A stretch of DNA of 9,310 nucleotides from a bacterium (GTDB lineage Bacteria > Patescibacteriota > Saccharimonadia > Saccharimonadales > UBA4665), in assembly GCA_021846795.1 (NCBI GenBank), contig JAJZWG010000024.1:1-9310 (forward strand), read 5' to 3'. Below are positions 1 to 5,953 of the stretch, in pieces. The notes under the pieces were generated by a model, which was given only the letters and a program-made list of their open reading frames with translations, did no database searches and was not told the DNA's origin. Both the position numbers and the translations under genes were made by a program. How positions within the stretch are numbered: position 1 is the stretch's first letter; each line of letters begins with the position of its first letter.

Positions 1-397
1 CTAACAAGGGGTTAATTTTAAGATTATTTAATGCTTCTAAACTATCACTTAAAAGTCTAAAAAAATCATCGTCAACTTTATCTTCAATAGCCTTATTGAT
101 CACTTTTAAAAAAAAATAAGCTTCCGCTAACCTATCATAATCATAAATAATATGATGATAAATTTTAATCAAATGAGCATTAATTAAAGTATAGATTTGA
201 CCATTATTAGGTTTATAGATGACCTCAATCTGATGCAAAAGTTCAATATTGGCTTTTAAACGACTTTTTTGTTTCCTGACACCTTTAGCTATTAAACGTA
301 TTTTACCACGATCATTACTAAGAACTGTGATAATCTTATCAGCTTCCGAATAATTAATTCTGTTAATAACAATGGCTCTAGTTTTAACTAATTGCAT
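1..397 (-). CDS. recO: DNA repair protein RecO, N-terminal part (truncated by window edge)
   Basis: I translated this frame by hand: 132 complete codons read leftward from an ATG at 397-395 with no stop before the window edge, so the 3' half is missing. The N-terminus reads MQLVKTRAIVINRINYSEAD, then a strand ending in LSNDRGKIRLIAKGVRKQKS (about residues 24-43). These match the RecO N-terminal OB fold, whose hallmark is 'GK...AKGVRK.KSRL'. RecO binds DNA and SSB and, with RecR, helps load RecA on gapped DNA and anneal strands. The helical C-terminal domain begins about residue 80. The cysteine zinc motif found in many RecO proteins would lie outside the window. The start overlaps the end of the preceding receiver gene by 14 bases, and I see no Shine-Dalgarno, so translational coupling is likely. 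Identification is firm despite the missing half. Confidence 0.87.
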   Translation of the reverse strand, partial: MQLVKTRAIVINRINYSEADKIITVLSNDRGKIRLIAKGVRKQKSRLKANIELLHQIEVIYKPNNGQIYTLINAHLIKIYHHIIYDYDRLAEAYFFLKVINKAIEDKVDDDFFRLLSDSLEALNNLKINPLL

Positions 398-785
398 TAT
401 TCAAATTATTTTTAAAAAAACTCTTAATCTCTTTAGTTAAATCAAAAAAATCATTATCTAATTTACAAAGATACTGACTAACTTTAAGTTGCAGTTTTAA
501 ATTAACAAAACCAAGTCCCCAAGCATCTTTTTTCAACATAGTATAAATAATTACTGGACAATCTTTAATATCATCATAACTTCTTAATTCATATAAAAAC
601 TCTATGCCAGAATGAACACTTAATTGGACTTCTAAGATAATCATATCTGGTCTAAAAATATCAATAGCTTCGATGGCTTTCTGAGCAGTTGTAACTACTT
701 GGCAATTAAAATCTTGATGATTTAAAAAATCAGCTAAATTTTTACCAGCTATAATATCTGGTTCAATAATTAATAATTTATTCAT
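384..785 (-). CDS. Degenerate stand-alone receiver (response-regulator-like) protein
   Basis: A 133-residue protein with the CheY-like receiver layout and no output domain. The first strand is LLIIEPDI (residues 4-11), where a receiver normally has two adjacent acidic residues: E8 is kept but P9 replaces the second. The phosphoacceptor strand reads PDMIILEV (46-53), with E52 where the phosphorylated Asp should be, and the usual 'PG..G' after it has become SVHSG. T82 and K108 appear to match the conserved Thr/Ser and Lys. It therefore probably cannot be phosphorylated normally, and Glu may mimic the phosphorylated state. Its ATG overlaps the end of the upstream kinase-like gene by 8 bases and its stop overlaps recO by 14, so the three are likely one transcript. 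The output is unknown: with no DNA-binding domain, protein-protein contact is the best guess. Confidence 0.8.
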   Translation of the reverse strand: MNKLLIIEPDIIAGKNLADFLNHQDFNCQVVTTAQKAIEAIDIFRPDMIILEVQLSVHSGIEFLYELRSYDDIKDCPVIIYTMLKKDAWGLGFVNLKLQLKVSQYLCKLDNDFFDLTKEIKSFFKNNLNNAIS

Positions 786-1512
786 TAATAAATGCCAATT
801 GTTTAATTGGTGGTAAAATCACACCCACCCCATAACGATTACGGTGTTTAGATGACTTTAGGTCTAAGTTCATAAAATTTAAAATATTTTTAGCTAAAAA
901 TAAGCCACTAGCTGGGCTATAACTTAACATTGGTAGTGGTTGTTTAGATTTTCTTAAAATTTTTTGACTTTTATTGATTAAATATTGACTTAATATTGGC
1001 TGATCGTCAAAATAAAGACCAACCACTAAACCATATTTAGAACGATGAATAGCCGCAAATAATTCAATTTGTCGGGATTGATCAACTATTAAAGCTGGTA
1101 AAGCCTCAATTAGAGATATGCCAAGACTAGTTAACGAAACTTCTAAAACTACATAACTAGATAAAACTGGGAAAAATTTTCCTTCATTATTAAAAACTAA
1201 ATTGACCCCATAATCAGCTGCTAAAGATTGTAAATTATTAACAACATCATACAAAATTGCTGCTAAAGAAACCGGTTCTAAAGATAATTCCTGTTGATTT
1301 TGCAAAAGATTAATCATTAAACTGTAATTTTCAATTAAATGATTAGTGTTTTGTGATAAATTTTTAATAACATCTAAGTTATTGTGATTTTTAGTTAACT
1401 TAATAACATCGACTTGATTAGAAATATTTAAAATTGAATGTTGGATATTTTGCAAAAGATTTAAAAAAAGATCACTAGGTAAATCAAAATCATTATTACC
1501 TGTCGTCTTCAT
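778..1512 (-). CDS. Degenerate sensor-histidine-kinase-like protein, soluble
   Basis: A 244-residue protein with no membrane segment. Residues 14-39 resemble the first DHp helix, with H25 in the phosphoacceptor position but Ser instead of the Glu/Asp that normally follows. Residues 58-107 align well with the second DHp helix and linker of histidine kinases (HLIENYSLM, then LSLEPVSLAAILYDVV). The rest resembles a HATPase_c fold with broken motifs. The N box is SLGIS (129-133) and lacks both Asn. The G1 box has D169 but Q171 where Gly is expected. The G2 box is GLFL (203-206) rather than GLGL. The final strand YGVGVILPP (227-235) is typical. ATP binding and autophosphorylation are therefore doubtful. 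It may act as a protein-binding scaffold for the overlapping degenerate receiver. A perfect extended -10 lies just upstream. The family call rests on motif alignment by eye. Confidence 0.68.
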   Translation of the reverse strand: MKTTGNNDFDLPSDLFLNLLQNIQHSILNISNQVDVIKLTKNHNNLDVIKNLSQNTNHLIENYSLMINLLQNQQELSLEPVSLAAILYDVVNNLQSLAADYGVNLVFNNEGKFFPVLSSYVVLEVSLTSLGISLIEALPALIVDQSRQIELFAAIHRSKYGLVVGLYFDDQPILSQYLINKSQKILRKSKQPLPMLSYSPASGLFLAKNILNFMNLDLKSSKHRNRYGVGVILPPIKQLAFINE

Positions 1513-1518
1513 AAAAAT

Positions 1519-1527
1519 ATTATATCA
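1519..1527 (-). promoter_or_regulatory. Extended -10 promoter for kinase-like gene, receiver gene and recO
   Basis: On the minus strand this reads TGATATAAT, a perfect TGn plus TATAAT extended -10. No good -35 lies 17 bases upstream (GATAAA), which is acceptable for an extended -10. Six bases separate the hexamer from the ATG at 1512, so the usual start of transcription falls on or beside that ATG and predicts a leaderless mRNA. No Shine-Dalgarno is seen. It sits in the 35-base gap after the methyltransferase stop and could drive the kinase-like gene, the receiver gene and recO separately from the upstream xse operon. Confidence 0.6.
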
Positions 1528-1547
1528 CTGTCACAAAAGAATTTATC

Positions 1548-2030
1548 TTAAAATAAATATAAAAATAAATTATTCATTTTCTTAATAATTTTTTTATTAG
1601 GTATAATAAATGAAAAGGAGATTAATTTAATTGGTTTATAGGGGTAATCATTTAATTTATCATCTAATTTAGTCATTAATCGAGGTAATAAAAAAGTATA
1701 AATAACATCAGCTTCAATAAAATCCTTCTGCCAAAAATTACCAAAAATTAAATTAACGTTTTGGCTATATCGCCTAGTCGTCAACCAACAAAATAAAAAT
1801 AAAATTGGATTAATCTCATAACCAACTACTTGAATACCCCGTTTAGCCGCATAACGTACTAAACGACCATCACCACAACCTAAATCAATTAATTTATCAC
1901 CAGGCTTTAATTGACCTAATTCAATAATTTGCGCTAACTGATTCTTAAAAATTGGCAAATAAGGTGGACCAACTAAAACTGCTATGCTAAATGAAAAAAT
2001 AATTAATAATAAAATTATCAAAATTATCAA
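1548..2030 (-). CDS. Small membrane-anchored class I SAM-dependent methyltransferase
   Basis: A 160-residue protein. Residues 1-20 are a hydrophobic membrane anchor rich in Ile and Leu. A Rossmann methyltransferase core follows: LIDLGCGDGRLV (47-58) is SAM-binding motif I, and E72 at the end of the next strand (VVGYEI) is the expected ribose-binding acid. Residues 107-117 (ADVIYTFLLPR) fit motif IV, and the last strands (about 134-160) complete a short fold. The substrate cannot be told; small N-anchored enzymes of this type are usually left unnamed. The assigned start is TTG at 2030, 9 bases past the xseB stop. An in-frame TTG at 2021 is equally possible, because the two lie in a 9-base tandem repeat, and neither has a visible Shine-Dalgarno. 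It is probably the last gene of the operon that begins with the flippase-like gene. Confidence 0.8.
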   Translation of the reverse strand: MIILIILLLIIFSFSIAVLVGPPYLPIFKNQLAQIIELGQLKPGDKLIDLGCGDGRLVRYAAKRGIQVVGYEINPILFLFCWLTTRRYSQNVNLIFGNFWQKDFIEADVIYTFLLPRLMTKLDDKLNDYPYKPIKLISFSFIIPNKKIIKKMNNLFLYLF

Positions 2031-2039
2031 AATTTTAAC

Positions 2040-2222
2040 CTAATCTAAAAATTTAACCTTATTTTTTTGTAATTTTAAATATTTTTCTAATTGTTGCAAT
2101 TTTTTTTGAGCTTGCTGATGTAACTGAATAGCTTCATCAAGATTAATTTGTTCATTATTCAATTTTTCAATTATCTGATCTAGTTGCTGTTTAAGAAGAC
2201 AGTAGTTAATTGATTCAGCCAT
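2040..2222 (-). CDS. xseB: Exodeoxyribonuclease VII small subunit
   Basis: At 60 residues this is the usual size or slightly short for XseB. It forms two amphipathic helices in the family pattern: LKQQLDQIIEKLNNEQINLD (residues 10-29), matching the 'L..iv..le...l.leeal' signature, then EAIQLHQQAQKKLQQLEKYL (30-49). XseB is all-helical and binds the C-terminal helices of XseA to form exonuclease VII, which cuts single-stranded DNA from both ends into oligonucleotides and acts in repair and recombination. Its ATG overlaps the xseA stop by 8 bases, and a Shine-Dalgarno AGGA sits six bases upstream (2229-2232) inside xseA. The overlapping large-subunit gene makes the call secure despite the short length. 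Confidence 0.92.
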   Translation of the reverse strand: MAESINYCLLKQQLDQIIEKLNNEQINLDEAIQLHQQAQKKLQQLEKYLKLQKNKVKFLD

Positions 2223-3348
2223 GTTTTATCCTATTTTTCTTAACCTCAACTTTTAATAAATTATCTAACGATTCTAGTTCGAGTATATCATTAACCTTTA
2301 CTGCCTGAAAATCTGTTAAATATTGATGGTTAAATCGAACTAGAACGTAACCTCTCTTTAAAGGTAAACCAGGATCAAGAGTTTGTAATAAATTATTATA
2401 AAATTTTAACTGATTAGTTTCTTGATTAAAAATATTATTTAATTGGTTTAATAAATTGGTTTTAAGATAAATTAAATAATGGTTTTCTCTTGTAAAAATA
2501 GCTCCAAGCCTTTGGTTTAAATCTTGTTGAATCAATTGTAATTGAGTTAAGACTTCTTGTTTGTCGGGCACTAAAATTTCAGCCGCATTACTTGGTGTTG
2601 AAGCTCTTAAATCAGCCGCCAATTCACTGAGTGAAACATCTTTTTCATGACCAATAGCCACTAAAGTTGGAATTCGACTAGTTGCTACTATGCGAGTTAA
2701 GCTTTCACTACTAAAAGCTTGTAAATCTTGAATACTCCCACCACCTCTAATAATAACTAAAGCATCTAGGTCCGATCTAAGATTATTAAAATAATTAATA
2801 GCTTCTATAACGACCTTAATAGCTTGATCGCCCTGCACTAAAACATCTTTAACTATAATTTCTAAACCACCAAAACGCTGATTAATTATTTTAATAAAAT
2901 CACTGTAAGCAGCTGAATTTTTTGAAGTAATAAGACCTATTTTTTGCGGCGGATACTTAATGACTCTTTTTCTCTCAACCGCAAAAAGACCTTCCTTGGC
3001 TAATTTATCTTTCAATAAATCCAGTGATTTTTTAATAGTTCCTTCACCAATTAAATTTAAACTAATGACATTTAATTTAAAACCATACCGATCATGTAAT
3101 CTTGGGTAACACAAAACCTCTACCATCATACCTTCTTCAATCGGAAAATCTAAAACATCAACACTGCCGAACAAATTAACATTAGAATCATCTTCTTTTA
3201 AAGAAAAATAAAGCCATTTTTGATGACTAATAGTTAACTGAGTGATTTCACCAACAATTATTAATCTAGGATAACTATAAAATATGGTTTGATTAAAAAC
3301 CTCAATAAACTGTTTAACACTAAATCTAACTAAGTTACTATCATCCAC
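2215..3348 (-). CDS. xseA: Exodeoxyribonuclease VII large subunit
   Basis: This 377-residue protein is somewhat shorter than typical XseA (about 400-450). Residues 7-100 form the N-terminal OB fold that binds single-stranded DNA (LIIVGEITQL, then WLYFSLKED). The catalytic domain carries the family signatures GLITSKNSAAYSDF (138-151), IIRGGGSIQDLQAF (199-212) and GHEKDVSLSELAADLRASTP (233-252). A coiled-coil-forming helical stretch (about 263-325) should bind XseB, and the C-terminal strand motif DPGLPLKRGYVLV (about 327-339) is also present. The enzyme degrades single-stranded DNA in both directions in a metal-independent way. The start is GTG at 3348, sharing one base with the stop of the upstream flippase-like gene (TAGTG). 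The nearby ATG at 3344 is out of frame. The shortness seems to come from the helical region. Confidence 0.95.
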   Translation of the reverse strand: MDDSNLVRFSVKQFIEVFNQTIFYSYPRLIIVGEITQLTISHQKWLYFSLKEDDSNVNLFGSVDVLDFPIEEGMMVEVLCYPRLHDRYGFKLNVISLNLIGEGTIKKSLDLLKDKLAKEGLFAVERKRVIKYPPQKIGLITSKNSAAYSDFIKIINQRFGGLEIIVKDVLVQGDQAIKVVIEAINYFNNLRSDLDALVIIRGGGSIQDLQAFSSESLTRIVATSRIPTLVAIGHEKDVSLSELAADLRASTPSNAAEILVPDKQEVLTQLQLIQQDLNQRLGAIFTRENHYLIYLKTNLLNQLNNIFNQETNQLKFYNNLLQTLDPGLPLKRGYVLVRFNHQYLTDFQAVKVNDILELESLDNLLKVEVKKNRIKHG

Positions 3349-4394
3349 TATTTTGCAACTTTTCCTTTATTGATAGTTTTTTGATATAAAAAATAACCTG
3401 GTGGTATTTGAATTAAGGTGTTAATAATTCGGTACATAATTGTAACCGGCAAACTAATCTTTGGAGAAACACCAACTGTGGCTAAAATAAGTGTCATTAA
3501 AGCTTCATAAATACCAATCCCTCCAGGTAAAACTGACACTAAACCGGCAAAGTTAGCTATGCCATAAGCTAAAATAATTGCTCCGATATTAACAAACTTA
3601 TCAAAAGATAAATAAACTACAAAAATTGCTAAAATTTCTGTTAGATTAGCTAATAAAGCATATAAAAAAGGCTTCTTAATTTGATCTAAATGATTCTTAA
3701 TTTCTAAATAAGTAACATGAAAATCTAAAAAAGCTTTCTTAGCCTTCTTAATATTAATAGTTTCTTTATTGGAAGTATTAATAAAAGCTAAAAACCAATT
3801 AGTCGTTTTAGTAATTGAAAGAAAAAAATTATTAATTCTTTTTTGTGATCCAACAATATAAATAAATAAAATCGATAAAACTAAAAGCAAAGTAGACAAT
3901 ATACTAGCTACCGATATAGCAATATCACTGACATGACCAGCAATAGCCAACAAAAAAACACCTATAATCAATAAAATCTCAAAAGATACCAACGTTAAAC
4001 CCAATTTCATAATCTGAATTAAAGTTGCTTTACCACCAGATAACTTATTGCCATTTCTTAGTCTTAAACCAAAGAAAGAAATACCACTAACTCCACCGCT
4101 AGGAAAAACATGGTTAACAAAATTTAATTCCAAAGCAATTCTATAGAGTGATTTATAATTAATTTTATTACCAACAACTTTGAATAAACCCTGATATAGT
4201 TTAGTTTGCGCATGATAATTTAAAAACTCAATTGGCAATAATAACAGCAAAAAATAAGCATTAACTTTTTTAAGATTCTCGATAGTCGATAAAATATCTT
4301 GTCTAATAAAATAAATAACTACTACCAGACTTAAAATAGTTACTATATTTAAAAGTAACTTCCATCTTTTTACAAAAAATTTTTTTTCAGCCAT
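3348..4394 (-). CDS. Lysylphosphatidylglycerol-synthase-type flippase domain (UPF0104) membrane protein
   Basis: A 348-residue integral membrane protein with about eight hydrophobic segments (roughly 13-30, 46-60, 88-108, 128-152, 158-182, 243-263, 268-290, 293-340). The two family motifs are clear: NFVNHVFPSGGVSG (91-104) and SVLPGGIGIYEALM (287-300), followed by YR (321-322). These match the transmembrane flippase-like region shared by MprF, AglD and UPF0104 proteins. No aminoacyl-transferase domain is attached. Family members are linked to lipid or lipid-linked glycan transport or modification in the membrane. The substrate here is unknown. It begins at ATG 4394, the first gene after a divergent promoter region, and overlaps xseA by one base. 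It is therefore the promoter-proximal member of the exonuclease VII operon, an unexpected pairing. Confidence 0.85.
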   Translation of the reverse strand: MAEKKFFVKRWKLLLNIVTILSLVVVIYFIRQDILSTIENLKKVNAYFLLLLLPIEFLNYHAQTKLYQGLFKVVGNKINYKSLYRIALELNFVNHVFPSGGVSGISFFGLRLRNGNKLSGGKATLIQIMKLGLTLVSFEILLIIGVFLLAIAGHVSDIAISVASILSTLLLVLSILFIYIVGSQKRINNFFLSITKTTNWFLAFINTSNKETINIKKAKKAFLDFHVTYLEIKNHLDQIKKPFLYALLANLTEILAIFVVYLSFDKFVNIGAIILAYGIANFAGLVSVLPGGIGIYEALMTLILATVGVSPKISLPVTIMYRIINTLIQIPPGYFLYQKTINKGKVAK

Positions 4395-4404
4395 CTTTAA
4401 GTCA

Positions 4405-4418
4405 ATTATATAATTATA
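4405..4418 (-). promoter_or_regulatory. Candidate -10 boxes for the flippase-xseA-xseB operon
   Basis: Two minus-strand TATAAT hexamers lie in the 66-base divergent gap, at 4413-4418 and 4405-4410, giving leaders of about 12 and 4 bases before the ATG at 4394. No clear -35 is seen. In such AT-rich DNA a TATAAT is weak evidence alone, but position and perfect match support promoter function for the leftward operon. Confidence 0.45.
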
Positions 4419-4448
4419 CTATCTTTTTATATTATCTTAAATTAGTTA

Positions 4449-4454
4449 TAGAAT
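4449..4454 (+). promoter_or_regulatory. -10 box placed for a leaderless transcript of the RNA methyltransferase gene
   Basis: The sequence TAGAAT, five of six matches to TATAAT, is followed by exactly six bases and then the ATG at 4461. Transcription would begin on the start codon, and no Shine-Dalgarno is present. The -35 region is poor. The geometry is the same as at the kinase-like gene on the other strand. Confidence 0.45.
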
Positions 4455-4460
4455 TAATTA

Positions 4461-5687
4461 ATGAATCAAAGCATCTTAGTTTTAGGACGAGAGAAAAATA
4501 TTTGTTTAGCCGAATTAGAAAGCCTTTATCCAAATTTAACCTCTAGTTATAATCAAGAATTAGCTGAAATTAATTTAACCACTTCTGAAATTAATTTATT
4601 CAATCTTGGCGGAAGCATCAAATTAGCTCAAGTAATTCAAAAAATTGAAACAAAAAATTTTAATCAAGAAACCGACTTAATTAATTGTTTACAAATAATT
4701 ATTGAAAATCACCTCAATCAATCATCAAAACATAAAATCAATTTAGGCTTAAGTTTCTATGGTTTTAAAATTTCTCTTAGTAAAATTAAAAAAATTCAAT
4801 TTGAAATTAAAAAATATCTTAAAAATAAAAATTATGCAGTCAGATTTATACCAAACGAAAATCTATTTTTATCTAGCGCTCAAGTGTATCACAATCGATT
4901 AACCATCAATCATAACCTTGAAATCATTATTGGTCTTCATCAAACTTTAAAACAAATGGTTATCGCTCAAACCAGTCAAATTCAAGATTTTAATTCTTAC
5001 ACTAATCGAGATCGTAATAGGCCTAAAAGAGACTCCAGAGTTGGTATGCTTCCTCCAAAACTAGCTCAAATTATTATTAATCTGGCAACGGCTTCATCAA
5101 CTACCAATCACCACCAAATATCTACAATTTTAGATCCATTTTGTGGAACCGGTGTTTTATTACAAGAAGCCTTATTAATGAATTATCGAGTTTTGGGAAG
5201 TGACATTTCGGCCAAAATGATAGATTACACTTCAATTAACCTAAACTGGATTATCAATCAAGAAAAATTACCTCAAACAAATTATAAGCTTTATTTGGCT
5301 GATGCTACGACTTTTCAATGGCCAATTAAATTTAATTATCTAGCTACTGAAACATATTTAGGACTAGCCTTTACTAATCAAGTTCAACCTAAAATTTTTG
5401 AATCAAATAAACAAACCTGTAATTTAATTATTAAAAAATTTTTAATTAATTTATACCATCAAATTGATCAAACTACTGGAATTTGTTTAGCGGTACCCTT
5501 TTGGACTTATAATAACCAAGATTTTCATTTAAGTCTTATTGACGATTTAACCTCGATCGGTTATAATTTAGTGAAATTTACCTTAGTTAATGGTCGTTTA
5601 GTTTATCAAAGACCTGGTCAATTCGTCGGTAGAGAATTATTAGTACTAAAAAAAATTAATAAAAAGGATAATTATGAGTCACGTTAA
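4461..5687 (+). CDS. Trm11/Trm-G10-like RNA (guanine-N2) methyltransferase family protein
   Basis: A 408-residue protein. The N-terminal half (about 1-170) is divergent and has the length expected of a THUMP-type RNA-binding region. RDRNRPKRDS (about 183-192) and VGMLPPKLAQIIINLA (about 194-209) match the 'R.R......G.L.P.LA..lvnL' block of archaeal Trm-G10 and eukaryotic Trm11. The SAM-binding motif is LDPFCGTGVLLQEAL (224-238), then VLGSDIS for the ribose-binding acid. Relatives methylate N2 of guanine, mainly G10 of tRNA, with a catalytic (N/D)PPY motif. Here the corresponding strand ends ATETYLG (295-301), so the usual motif is absent. The target could be tRNA or rRNA, and I would not name it trm11. 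The ATG at 4461 fits a leaderless start. Its end overlaps rpmA by 14 bases, suggesting coupled expression with a ribosomal protein. Confidence 0.75.
   Translation: MNQSILVLGREKNICLAELESLYPNLTSSYNQELAEINLTTSEINLFNLGGSIKLAQVIQKIETKNFNQETDLINCLQIIIENHLNQSSKHKINLGLSFYGFKISLSKIKKIQFEIKKYLKNKNYAVRFIPNENLFLSSAQVYHNRLTINHNLEIIIGLHQTLKQMVIAQTSQIQDFNSYTNRDRNRPKRDSRVGMLPPKLAQIIINLATASSTTNHHQISTILDPFCGTGVLLQEALLMNYRVLGSDISAKMIDYTSINLNWIINQEKLPQTNYKLYLADATTFQWPIKFNYLATETYLGLAFTNQVQPKIFESNKQTCNLIIKKFLINLYHQIDQTTGICLAVPFWTYNNQDFHLSLIDDLTSIGYNLVKFTLVNGRLVYQRPGQFVGRELLVLKKINKKDNYESR
5664..5669 (+). promoter_or_regulatory. Shine-Dalgarno site of rpmA
   Basis: AAGGAT lies four bases before the ATG at 5674, inside the 3' end of the upstream methyltransferase gene. 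It is among the strongest ribosome binding sites in the window and fixes the rpmA start, giving the expected mature-type N-terminus MSHVKAGG. Confidence 0.75.
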
Positions 5688-5952
5688 AGCTGGTGGTACA
5701 TCTAAAAACATTCATGATAGTCCGGGTCAACGACTTGGTGTTAAACTTTATGGTGGCCAAACCGTTAAAATCGGTCAAGTAATTGTTCGACAAGTTGGTA
5801 TGACTAAACGTCCTGGTCAAGGAACTAAAATCAGTCGTAATTTTACAATACACGCTGCCATTGACGGAAAAGTTAGTTTTGTTAGTAAAAAAATAAGATT
5901 ATTTAGCGGTAAAAGTGTTTACCGAACATTTGTAGAAGTTCATCAAAACTAA
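5674..5952 (+). CDS. rpmA: Large-subunit ribosomal protein bL27
   Basis: A 92-residue protein of normal length. It opens MSHVKAGGTSKNIHDSPGQR, the bL27 N-terminal tail that reaches toward the peptidyl-transferase centre, and continues RLGVKLYGGQTVKIGQVIVR (20-39) and GMTKRPGQGTKISRN (about 42-56), matching the family through the beta-barrel domain. The basic C-terminal extension ends at VEVHQN. There is no cleavable N-terminal extension of the Firmicutes kind. A good Shine-Dalgarno supports the start. In most bacteria rpmA follows rplU (bL21) and often precedes obgE. Here it instead overlaps an RNA methyltransferase gene by 14 bases, with neither partner nearby. The stop lies one base from the stop of the convergent receiver gene, with no visible terminator between them. 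Confidence 0.95.
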   Translation: MSHVKAGGTSKNIHDSPGQRLGVKLYGGQTVKIGQVIVRQVGMTKRPGQGTKISRNFTIHAAIDGKVSFVSKKIRLFSGKSVYRTFVEVHQN

Positions 5953-5953
5953 T

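Noticed and set aside
1731..1750. Perfect 10-base tandem repeat CCAAAAATTA
   Set aside because: Only two copies inside the methyltransferase coding frame with normal protein sequence; likely chance in AT-rich DNA.
2215..2217. Alternative genetic code with UGA as glycine, found in some CPR lineages
   Set aside because: TGA ends xseA at the expected place, with xseB starting in overlap, and no gene needs UGA to be read through.
5656..5853. Open frame of 65 codons on the minus strand across the start of rpmA
   Set aside because: It is fully antisense to a clear bL27 gene, has no recognisable motif and no ribosome binding site, and reads like a composition shadow.
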